DNA of 64,000 nucleotides from positions 18,279,079 to 18,343,078 of the forward strand of contig OY759215.1 of NCBI GenBank assembly GCA_963662175.1. The letters are read 5' to 3'. This DNA comes from Aradus depressus. Taxonomy: Eukaryota > Arthropoda > Insecta > Hemiptera > Aradidae. The position numbers and the translations under genes are program-made. This document shows positions 38,146 through 44,200 of this stretch, piece by piece (position 1 is the first letter of the stretch; each line of letters starts with the position of its first letter). The notes under the pieces were generated by a model. It worked only from the letters and a program-made list of their open reading frames with translations, did no database searches and was not told the DNA's origin.

Positions 38146-38466
38146 AAGCGTTCGAAAATCTAATCTCAAAAAATAAACAAGTTGCTGAGTGATACCCTTT
38201 AATGAATTGAATAATTTATAAAAAGTAACGGCATGGTGTTCAGGGGAGCACTTTTGATTAATATATGGTCTTAGGTCTTACAGAGCGGATGGGGGCATGA
38301 GCTGATTTATGTAGAAATCCATCAAACTGTCCTGAAAACCTTGATTTGGACTTGGTATATTTGACCTGAGAACACCTAAACTAGTTGTCAATGATTATGG
38401 TGTACTTACATAGGCAAGGAGACAGAGACAGAGGCCGAGTTTGGCGATGAGAGAGAAGAGAGCCAT
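16040..38466 (-). CDS. Predicted secreted acidic protein, four exons, 108 residues
   Basis: No known family recognised. Exons in gene order are 38410-38466, 18557-18716, 16213-16251 and 16040-16110. Phases agree throughout (0/0, 0/1, 1/1, 1/stop) and every junction is GT-AG with good pyrimidine tracts. Exon 1 is exactly a signal peptide, MALFSLIAKLGLCLCLLAY. Exon 2 encodes 53 residues of which 16 are D or E, with imperfect repeats of the DPFLEDPFTED and SIENSIED type. The 39-nt exon 3 gives EPDLMNDVLPDLE. Exon 4 ends with a basic stretch (SIKREIRLAVE) and TAA. An AATAAA overlaps the stop. A TATA box lies upstream. Intron 1 is 19.7 kb and full of transposons; introns 2 and 3 are 2305 and 102 nt. 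Extra in-phase exons within intron 1 cannot be excluded. Only transcript data can prove the model. Confidence 0.72.
16213..16251 (-). other. Exon 3 (39-nt micro-exon) of the secreted-protein gene
   Basis: Acceptor with a strong pyrimidine tract (ctctttccttcttaattacag without its first base), donor GTAAAT. It is phase 1 to phase 1, so it can be skipped without shifting the frame. It encodes PDLMNDVLPDLE plus split codons. Confidence 0.72.
16285..16565. repeat. Dispersed repeat (copy 1 of 4), inside intron 2
   Basis: Shares the phrases caagtttcaaaaaatt, gctgcgtcaaa and ttatatattcaa with sequences near 60540-60670, 62990-63080 and 63740-63900. It ends near caagtaggacacccagtata. I cannot name the family; a MITE or SINE is possible. 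Confidence 0.45.
16570..18540. other. Noncoding, mostly intron 2 of the secreted-protein gene
   Basis: No gene recognised. A 91-codon frame (17308-17583, plus) has no recognisable domain. Bases 17900-17940 carry the near-palindrome cggtgattcaccg followed by aatgtacttccccag. A related copy is at 19520-19562, so this is a small dispersed repeat. Confidence 0.4.
18557..18716 (-). other. Exon 2 (acidic repeat exon) of the secreted-protein gene
   Basis: 160 nt, open in one frame with no stops. The acceptor is cattactttcag and the donor is GTAAGG. It starts in phase 0, matching exon 1, and ends in phase 1. It encodes four short imperfect acidic repeats. Confidence 0.78.
18740..19578. other. AT-rich intron sequence
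   Basis: Simple AT-rich sequence with a poly-A run at about 19358-19376 and the dispersed gtcggtgaatca repeat at 19520-19562. I see no gene. Confidence 0.45.
19579..19675 (+). pseudogene. LINE X fragment 1: endonuclease domain
   Basis: Translates as a classic apurinic-type endonuclease stretch, GDFNAWAVEWGSR followed by TNPRGRALLEVFA, typical of non-LTR retrotransposons. It is broken at 19675 by R1-like copy 1 and resumes at 31880. The 12-bp sequence tttcgccttatt is present on both sides of the insertion (19664-19675 and 31880-31891). Confidence 0.8.
19970..22788 (-). pseudogene. ORF2 of R1-like copy 1 (endonuclease, reverse transcriptase), broken
   Basis: The first part (22788-22546) has the endonuclease N-terminus with WQHNM and LQEPYCV, then jumps to DVIARHDLC, so roughly 100 residues of the endonuclease are deleted. 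The linker follows at 22335-21748 in another frame. The 666-codon frame 21970-19970 carries reverse transcriptase blocks ending in GCPQGSVLGPTLW and the catalytic YVDDLVV, and a C-terminal zinc knuckle CSCGGVETAEHVVLEC (C-x-C-x7-H-x4-C) typical of the R1 clade. Function in an intact element is target-primed reverse transcription in the nucleus. This copy is dead. Confidence 0.88.
22760..26044 (-). pseudogene. ORF1 of R1-like copy 1, split by copy 2 and frameshifted
   Basis: The N-terminal half is at 26044-25618 (proline-rich start, then a Q/R-rich helix region) with a frameshift near 25930. It is interrupted at the 13-bp duplication atgtcgtccccgg. The C-terminal half (23751-22760) has the RNA-binding region, then zinc knuckles that have lost ligands: in the first the second cysteine is tyrosine and the histidine is aspartate. 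A 22-base G run at 23752-23773 and unmatched sequence to 23848 lie between the halves. Confidence 0.8.
23862..25604 (+). mobile_element. R1-like copy 2, 5'-truncated, inserted in copy 1
   Basis: Begins abruptly inside the reverse transcriptase (QTIRMHEGQ..., then FFDIA and the YVDDLVV catalytic box) and runs to the C-terminal zinc knuckle CSCGGVETAEHVVLEC, a short 3' untranslated region and an A-rich tail (25538-25604). The 13-bp target duplication atgtcgtccccgg is exact at 23849-23861 and 25605-25617. The frame breaks near 24535 and there is a stop at about 25052. Its 3' end (ccctcagggggtcagggg) defines subfamily I. Confidence 0.9.
26045..26433 (-). other. 5' leader of R1-like copy 1
   Basis: Similar to the leader of copy 3 (31525-31835), sharing tcctagacacgcccacaacc and caaaccactc. 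It also contains AT-rich simple sequence at 26047-26140. It ends at the 21-bp segment (26413-26433) that is repeated at 31815-31835. Confidence 0.6.
26759..29876 (-). pseudogene. ORF2 of R1-like copy 3: endonuclease and reverse transcriptase with one frameshift
   Basis: ATG at 29876 overlaps the ORF1 stop by 11 nt. The 772-codon frame has the endonuclease (WQHNM near residue 14, LQEPY near 40, ILADVNSW near 140, SSDHCVID near 218) and reverse transcriptase (GAPGMDLID near 435, FFDITAAFD near 575, GCPQGSVLGPTLW near 630, YVDDLVV near 665). At about 27580 a 7-nt net insertion, relative to copy 2, ends the frame early. The C-terminal 270 residues, including the CSCGG...C zinc knuckle, continue in the frame 27622-26759. 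Otherwise few defects are visible, so this is a young copy. Confidence 0.9.
29866..31524 (-). CDS. ORF1 protein of R1-like copy 3 (Gag-like, zinc knuckles), intact
   Basis: 552 codons without interruption. The N-terminus is proline-rich (residues 1-75), followed by a possible helical region (SQQKVNEGVQRLVDLLAAS near 130), low-complexity K/P segments, and an RNA-binding region. At the C-terminus are zinc knuckles: CNRCQGFGHIAKYC and CAWCSAENHSDTKC are perfect C-x2-C-x4-H-x4-C motifs, and a third looser one ends in HSANC. In R1-clade elements this protein packages element RNA. It ends DYGR-stop, overlapping the ORF2 start as ATGGCCGGTAG. Confidence 0.9.
   Translation of the reverse strand: MSLTMEKCPQVPPTSPPPVPQEAPQTISPAPIPLPPRRSALPSRRSTLPVPRIPLAPKESSGTVSAEAATPFSGCPNREAATIQLMVAAQTSRMSRASQQKVNEGVQRLVDLLAASLARQIDAESRAKVSSEILEGFRPEVMAEAIATKLMLRSTLMQPSIPAMPRDPPSNGLPALDEDLPQNSTPPGGVPERRAKKKKRGAAEITPTSAASPKRPAAPPSVSSQGREKDGIPLPSSPPPPPVTEAEYPDAMSWTMVASKKKKRQSKTTPPAPSAAPNFPPRTAPPRRTKSDVVRQLRRELTTEGGIRPAAGYRAVVTFQQESDGRRLEAALELVDPSELGIKVKSAKPARRRGLLLQVSTPTELESLLGAPALQAAGLRAEALSRRRPRVVLFDVLASWSGEDLSRRLEAVNPLYKGITPLYRKGPPKGGPTTNWVAEASSDVRRELVLAGSITLGGWYPCRVGDCLDITRCNRCQGFGHIAKYCKGRERCAWCSAENHSDTKCPNRKNKPPKCCNCGTGKSAANHSANCDTCPTYIRAIEALAARTDYGR
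31880..32371 (+). pseudogene. LINE X fragment 2: endonuclease C-terminus and linker
   Basis: Continues from 19675. The segment LDLVLLNVGNVPTFTG leads into IVDLTFVSPTL and the SDHQAI box that closes an endonuclease domain, followed by a linker ending in CHSARSRYQRAR. It changes frame once near 31990. It is broken at 32371 by R1-like copy 4 and continues at 33186. Confidence 0.82.
32372..33185 (+). mobile_element. R1-like copy 4, 5'-truncated 3' end inserted in LINE X
   Basis: Contains only the C-terminal region (LRLALEEELHGQ..., then CSCGGVETAEHVVLEC, stop at 32883), a 3' untranslated region and an A-rich tail (33155-33185). It matches the subfamily of copy 1 rather than copies 2 and 3, with the 3' end tcaggggccggtacacacgt. 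Exact 13-bp target duplication caaagggcgagga at 32359-32371 and 33186-33198. Confidence 0.9.
33186..33775 (+). pseudogene. LINE X fragment 3: linker and start of reverse transcriptase
   Basis: Resumes the linker interrupted at 32371 (AEVLQQKFAEAKRNLHKE) and enters the reverse transcriptase with GANKAPGLDKIPNRALK, GRWKRQHLVLIPKPGK and AYRPLCLLDTAGK. A frameshift lies near 33420. It is cut off at 33775, where minus-strand LINE Y begins. Confidence 0.85.
33776..34800 (-). pseudogene. LINE Y fragment with RNase H domain
   Basis: Minus-strand 3' part of a different non-LTR element. In gene order: RNase H start YTDGSKSSGNTGFAVV (near 34530), a frameshift, CSDSMAALRA, VPSHVGIEENEQADLAAKEA (34230-34190), and then a C-terminal region with LRMDHSRLSHGHLIRR and CELCEELSVRLNLEECPLY (near 33900). 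RNase H followed by this C-terminal zinc motif is typical of I- or Jockey-group LINEs; the clade is not fixed. Truncated at both ends. Confidence 0.8.
34801..35855. other. AT-rich intron sequence, no gene recognised
   Basis: Mostly AT-rich. A 60-codon frame at 35630-35812 (plus) has no recognisable domain. Around 35300-35330 the phrase caacgagactattttcaaaa looks like a possible mariner-type terminal repeat, but the match is weak. Confidence 0.4.
35856..36535 (+). pseudogene. Mariner transposase remnant
   Basis: Broken plus-strand transposase. The N-terminal region has CVKLG, a run with GRTSS and RSGRPSTSTDDDHVARVN across frames, and MAEEYNISFGSC. The middle is deleted, and the C-terminal part is clear: PQPPYSPDLAPADFF, FHSTDEIKEKSLEEL, and the terminal EGDN-like end. 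The catalytic DDE/D set cannot be complete because the first aspartate region is missing. The right end, attacccctcgta at about 36522-36533, resembles a mariner terminal inverted repeat. Confidence 0.82.
36536..36770 (+). pseudogene. R1-like fragment 5 (reverse transcriptase thumb region), degraded
   Basis: Multiple frames together match the part of ORF2 after the YVDD box: AIVDISNW, then the counterparts of RHIESPATVTYL and GLNVTPHIVAIK. It has several stops, so it is an old fragment. Confidence 0.6.
36835..37110 (+). pseudogene. LINE 3' end fragment (RTE/craniofacial-protein-type C-terminus)
   Basis: Encodes MEDMEDDLRTMGVRRWRREG and VDREEWRKIVAEAQVL, a C-terminal signature common in invertebrate non-LTR elements of RTE-like type, then ends in an (AAGT)n tail at 37080-37100. 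No upstream reverse transcriptase is present. Confidence 0.7.
37600..37860 (-). pseudogene. PIF/Harbinger nuclease N-terminal fragment
   Basis: The minus frame 37857-37615 contains LHCDLKEHPQKFFPFYRMS, then VQLFDELSSIL and MRKSI, which matches the start of Harbinger transposase-derived nucleases (the FFxYFRMSxxxFDELL pattern). The frame stops right after MRKSI, and no DDE catalytic domain follows. It is most likely a transposon relic. Confidence 0.65.
37861..38400. other. Intron sequence with long poly-A run
   Basis: Contains an uninterrupted A run of about 80 bases (38063-38143), probably the tail of a retrotransposed copy whose body is no longer recognisable or a slippage tract. No gene seen. 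Confidence 0.6.
38410..38466 (-). other. Exon 1 (signal-peptide exon) of the secreted-protein gene
   Basis: Nineteen codons from ATG (38466-38464) to a phase-0 donor GTAAGT (38409-38404). The n-region has a lysine and the core is leucine/cysteine rich. The ATG is preceded by a C-rich leader (cctcacc), and a TATA box lies about 40 bp upstream, which fixes this as the first coding exon. Confidence 0.8.
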
Positions 38467-38503
38467 GGTGAGGTGAGTGAGACTGGGGTGAGGCTGGTCT
38501 CTG

Positions 38504-38510
38504 TATTATA
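38504..38510 (-). promoter_or_regulatory. TATA box and start region of the secreted-protein gene
   Basis: Minus-strand TATAATA, followed 25 bp later by CAGTC, which resembles an arthropod initiator (around 38485-38481), then the ATG at 38466. The implied 5' leader is only about 18-20 nt. The flank is unusually GC- and CT-rich for this locus (38509-38570). Confidence 0.6.
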
Positions 38511-38529
38511 GCCGGCCCCCTCCCAGCCT

Positions 38530-40970
38530 CGCCTCCTCCAACCCTCCATCACCACGTCTTCTATCTCTCCTCTCATCAAACTCTGACAAAACAGCTAAAT
38601 TCCAACGTCACAGTGGTCAATATCTGATCTTTGGGAGCTATAATAAAACACTTCTTTTTTCAGGTTTTTACCCCAAACAAGGAAACTATATACTCAGACA
38701 AAAACTTAATGTTATCCGACGGTCTGAATCCAAATTGTGAGAGAGAACAAAAACTGTACAATAGTATCTAGTCCCATAAATAAGAAACCAACTCCTACAA
38801 CTTTCATAGGAGAAGTTGCCTCTTCACTACAATCACCTTTTTACCTTAGTTTTTGTTTGATAAAGAGCAATAATAGTTTATGAACACGTAATCTATAATA
38901 TAGATTTATAATATAGATTACGTGTGCATTCGATGTTATGTCCAATTGCCATGAGCAAACTAAGGCTCGCTGAAAGACTTAATGCAGCTCGCGGAAGGAT
39001 TCAAAATTGTAAAACCTACAAGCTTCCTCTTTTCCTTGGATTAGTTAATTTCAAAAGAGAATAAAGAATCAGCCGTAATCTTAGTGATTCTGAATAAGAA
39101 AGTTGAAAATGCCTTGTCTTAAAATTAATTGCGAGCTCTACCAGCAGTTAAAAATGCATACAATACGATCTCGTATTTAATCTGAATCCTCCGAGGCTGG
39201 AGATACCGAAGTCACACCGATAACTGAGGCCTCAGACTATTTCGGTTTCCGGATCGGTAAACTTTATTATGTGATTCCGATATTATATAACTGTAGTGAT
39301 ATAAGACTTACCTTCTCATCAGGATGATATTTCCAAAAATATTCGATTTTTACCAGATTTATAATCTAATTTGTCTGGACTAGAATCTAAATTCTCTAAA
39401 TGTGAAGGGAATTCACAAAATCAAATAGACACGCGATACCATCTTGGTATCATTTTAAAGGTGATGTTAATTATTATATGAAAATTAATGTAAAGTGGCC
39501 ATAACAGGACTTTCTTATACCAGCCACGTTTTTACAGATCACTCTCCTTCCCCCGTCCCCTCTCAAAATAATTCCATACTTGCGCTACTGGGTATATGAA
39601 AGTAATCTGTCGGCGTCAGAAGTTTCCTTTGTTTCATTGTACAGCGTAGTTTTGAGATTAACGTTCTTATAGCCTATAGCGCCAGTATGAAATACATTTG
39701 AAAAGGGGTGGGGAAGGGAGAATGATCCATAAAAACGTTTTTGGTACAAGAGAGCCCTTTTATGTCCATCATATATATTTTATGAACTCTGAGGGCATAT
39801 CGATGTTCGGAAATTTTATAAGGAACATTTGTAGTAAGAATCAATTTTTCTACAGTACTAGCCGCTTTCACAAAAATAAAACAAACTTCTAAAAAAATGG
39901 GTTTAAGGAGGTCATTTTTGAACGTTTGTAAGCTAAAATATATTATATTAGAACAATACTTTTGTTAAAACCTTTAAAAGGATCACCTAATATATATATA
40001 CATAATCGTATAATATAACCTGAAAATGAAAACCACAAAGGGATGTTACCTGCTCTTACATCATTGAGGTGAGCGATCGTTAACGTGAGGTTTGGGTGTC
40101 TTAATTGGCTAACAAAACCGCAAAAGGATGTTAACAAGTTCTTGAACCATACTGGTGAGAACGGCTGGGTCGGGTTACGGGAAACGTAACCTGACACAGA
40201 TAACCACACAAGAGGGGATTCTACGGTTACTTGTGCCCCAAGATCTGAAGGTGAATTCTTATGTTATCGACCTTCAGAATCACGAAACCGATACATCGAT
40301 TAGTTTCCGCGATATCGATATTTATTAGAGGCGAATCTTCGGGCGTATATTTTTTTCTCATGTTGTTGTCAGAGTCACTTTGTTTTGTTTTCGAACTCGA
40401 GGAACACGAATTTAACATTCAAAAAATTTATCTCGAATTGTTAAAAACAAAAAAAAATTATTAAAAAAAGCATCCTCATAAAAAATATTGACCCTCCCGT
40501 CGGTCCTTTTAGTGAAACAGTCCAGGCTCTCCTGATATAGAGAAACCCCAGTGGAAGCATATCAAGAATATCTAGTTCATAAAATAAATGTATTTCTCAA
40601 TATAAACAATATATGTTAGATATTTTGAAATGTTTACTGTGGTTTACAGTTTTATGCTCTAATCCTACATTACTTCATTCAATATCTCGAAAACAATTCG
40701 AGATATAGATTTTTTTTATCGGATTCGTGTTTCTGAGGATCAATAACATAAGAATCCAACCTCAGATCTTGGGGTAGCAGTAATCGTAGAACTCCCACAC
40801 AAGAAAGTAACTTCGCATTTGTGTCGTGGTAAAGCGTTCGATGAAGATGCGGTTAACATAATCAGGTTATATAAGCTGACCGATAATAACAAATATAGTA
40901 ACGCTGCTCCTCGTAATGAACGGAGGTGGGGACGGGGTGCGTATGAAAAAAAAAGGTAACTTAAACTTGC
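38530..40970. other. Intergenic AT-rich DNA between the two micro-exon genes
   Basis: Lies between the promoter of the secreted-protein gene and the 3' end of the second micro-exon gene. Short frames such as 40227-40418 have no recognisable domain. A near-palindrome at 38884-38926 has 13-base perfect outer arms (acacgtaatctat) and an AT-rich centre. Confidence 0.45.
38884..38926. other. AT-rich near-palindrome
   Basis: Outer arms acacgtaatctat and atagattacgtgt are perfect inverted copies about 17 bases apart, with a partly self-complementary AT core. It could form a hairpin or be the end of a foldback element. Confidence 0.6.
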
Positions 40971-40974
40971 AAAC

Positions 40975-41163
40975 AATATTTATTGGATTATGTATAATGA
41001 TAAAATAGTTAAGTGCATACAATATTTATTGGATTATGTATAATGATAAAATAGTTAAGTGCATACAATATTTATTGGATTATGTATAATGATAAAATAG
41101 TTAAGTGCATACAATATTTATTGGATTATGTATAATGATAAAATAGTTAAGTGCATACAATAT
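40975..41163. repeat. 46-bp tandem repeat downstream of the second micro-exon gene
   Basis: Four copies starting at 40975, 41021, 41067 and 41113, plus a partial fifth. Each unit begins aatatttattggattatg. On the minus strand each full copy supplies CAATAAATATT, so the gene that stops at 41218 has four successive AATAAA signals 60 to 240 nt after its stop codon. Confidence 0.92.
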
Positions 41164-41217
41164 TCAATTATTTAAAAGAAAGAAAGATTTTCATTTTGAG
41201 AAAACTTTAAAAATAAT

Positions 41218-41273
41218 CTAGATCTTTCCAACAGGTACCACTGAGCTGTCAGCGACTACTGGAATAGTTCCCT
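41218..41273 (-). other. Exon beta4 (terminal)
   Basis: Acceptor ctgctgttatttcag, phase 1. Seventeen complete codons ending VVPVGKI, then TAG. In beta3 the same GKI is followed by a GTATGT donor, so the terminal exon reads on where its paralogue splices. Confidence 0.7.
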
Positions 41274-44200
41274 CTGAAATAACAGCAGATATTAATATAT
41301 TTCATTACAAGTTAAAAAGAATAATTAATTGATTAAAAATACAGCAAACAGAGCATTAAAGAATATGAAGATTATCCTCAAAACGACAGGTGGTTATTTA
41401 ATATATAGAAGACCAGAGGAAATGTGTCGTGATTCACTGACGATTTTTGTAATATATACTTAATTCGTCATTATTTGACTATAATTTAAAAAAATTATTA
41501 GATTATTACTAATCTTCACCTGCGTCTCCTTCAGCCTTTTCGTTCGGAACCTGAGAAAAACAATATTAATAAATAAATAAATGCAAAACTATTGCTGGGG
41601 TTCACTCACATAATAATATTTTTTACTACTATAAACGTGGAAATTTGGGGTACTCAACTTTCAAAGTTCAAAATGGGGGCATGCTTCATTTAAACTTTAG
41701 CAACACGCCCGGCAAGATTCAAGAAATGTGTTACATTTTGTTATTATTTTTGGGGCGGGATGAAGGAGGGGTATAGGAGGCCTCCCTCAAATTACTCGAG
41801 GTTGTGACAACGGTATTATTTCCATCTTTTTATAAAAGGGTTTGAAAGATATTAACCACAGTATATTATTAAAGAAACAGAAAGTGAGTGGATACATACG
41901 ATCTTTCCAACAGGAACCACTGGGACAGGTGGAGTTCCTTCTGAAATAATAGTTATTAATATACATTCGTGATGTATAAGATGTTTCTCATAGAAATAAA
42001 AGATATTTCCACTGTTTTAATTTAGACCAGAACTGGTTTTCGAAGCAACAGCATCATCATCAATGGTTCATCTATTATAGAATAATGAAATATACAAATA
42101 ATGAAAAGTATAAATAACTCTTAAAGCAATCTTTTTGGGCAGAAGCCATAAATACCGCCAATTTCATACGGAATCGTTGTCCATCAAAGTCACTCAACGG
42201 GAAAACTTCGTACGAACTGTGAACGGGAAAGAAACCGGATGTGAGCTTCTTCAGGGAGTTTGGATGCCCCGTAATAGTCATGAACAGGCAATCCAATAAG
42301 GGGAAGTTTGACCCAGCTGGAAAGGAAGCTATTTTTCTTGGTTATTCCGAACATTCTAAAGGTTATCATGTGTGGATACTTGAGTCAAGAAAAAATGAAA
42401 CTACACGGGATATCTAATTCCTTGAAACATCAGACTCTTGTACGGATAATTATGAAGAATTTGCCCCTAACTACTTGTCGACAAGCAATGTTTTAAAGAA
42501 GAGAACATGATTGTGTCGAGCTGACACCCTGTAAAGAAGACGAAAAGAAGGAATATTTTGAATCTACATGAGAAGAAAGCGATAAAGAAATTGTTCAGCG
42601 ATAGGGACCAGGAAGACCTAGAAAGATAAAGACTGGACAAAAGGGAAGACCAATTAAGCAGTACAATATGGTTGACAGTATTAAAATAAAGGATGCAGAA
42701 TTGAATGTAGCTCAGGTTTTAATCTCAGAAGTCCCAATGAATAAAGCCTTAACTAGTCCGGAATCAGAGGAATGGATGAGAGCCATGATCAATGAAATCG
42801 AGTCCAACTTACAAAACGATACTTGGGAACTTGTTGAACCCCCTGTAAATCGAGAAGTCATCGGAAGTCGAATTGTGTTGAGAAATAAGTACCATCCAGA
42901 TGGAACTGTGGACAGGAGGAAAGCTCGCTTGGTGGCACAGGGGTTTTCACAACGTCCGGGTATTGATTTTAATGAAACTTTTGCGCCTGTGGCCAGAATG
43001 GAATCTATTCGTCTTTTAGTGGCAATTTCTGCTCGTTTTGGAATGTCGATAAGACAGTTGGACGTTGCGACAGCTTTTCTCAATGGAGAGCTTGAAGAGC
43101 AAATATATATGCAACCACCGAAACAACTCGAGCACATACTCACTGTCATTGAATCAGGCGGTTTCTCTAACAAGACTATGGTCTCTAAAGCTTCAGAAAA
43201 GCTAAGAGAATTACAAAATGGAAAGAAAGTTTGTCTCCTGAAAAGATCCTTATATGGTTTACGACAATCCGGAAGAAGTTGGTGTCTTAAACTAGAAACA
43301 GTTTTGAAGAAGTTAGGTGCAACCCCAACGATGTCGGATCCATGTCTATATAGGATTGGAAAAGGATCTGAACTAAGTTTGATTGCAATATACGTCGATG
43401 ATTTAATGATAGTATCTAATAATGAGAGGATGATGCTCGAATTCGAAAATAACCTTAACCAAGTATTCGAAATCAAGGCACTTGGAGAAGTAGGTCATTG
43501 CTTGGGAATTGAGTTCTGTAAGAAGAGAGATAGAATAACGATATGCCAGAGGGGTTATATTATGGAAATTCTGAATCGCTTTGAAATGACAGATTGTAAC
43601 CCCGTGAAGACTCCTATGGATTTCAACGTCAAACTCAAGAGCCCTGAAAAGACGCCTTCTGATGAAGAACAACGACTCCCTTATCGAGAGTTAATCGGTG
43701 CCTTGAATTATCTATCAGTATCAACGAGGCCCGACATTAGTTTCGCGACCAGTTACTTGGCCCAATTTAACAGTTGTTACAACAAGTCTCACTGGACAGC
43801 CGCTAAACGTGTCCTACGTTACTTAAAGGGGACCTTGAATTTAGGTTTAGAATATTGCCAAGGATGTGACCCGATCATAGGCTTTGTAAACGCTGACTGG
43901 GGAAGCTGCATCGACGACAGAAGATCATATACTGGTTATACGTTCGTCATGAATGGAAGTCCAGTTTCGTGGAATTCCAAGAAGCAGCAGACCGTTGCTC
44001 TGTCTTCTACTGAGGCTGAGTATATGGCAATTGCAGAAGCAGTAAAGCAGGCGCTGTACCTCCGGATCATACTTGAAGAACTTGATTTGCCTGATCTAAT
44101 GTATATTAAGATGTACTGTGACAACCTAAGTGCCATAAAGTTAACCGAAAATGATGTATTTCACAATCGCAGCAAACACATTGATATGAGACATCATTTT

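Noticed and set aside
40048..40075. Possible additional alpha-type exon (acctgc donor context)
   Set aside because: No pyrimidine tract or acceptor at a suitable distance, and it lies downstream of the gene's stop codon.
40227..40464. Overlapping short frames on both strands near 40.3 kb
   Set aside because: No domain, no splice signals and no repeat relationship; expected by chance in this composition.
42712..43476. 254-codon minus-strand frame
   Set aside because: Shadow of the copia reverse transcriptase on the opposite strand.
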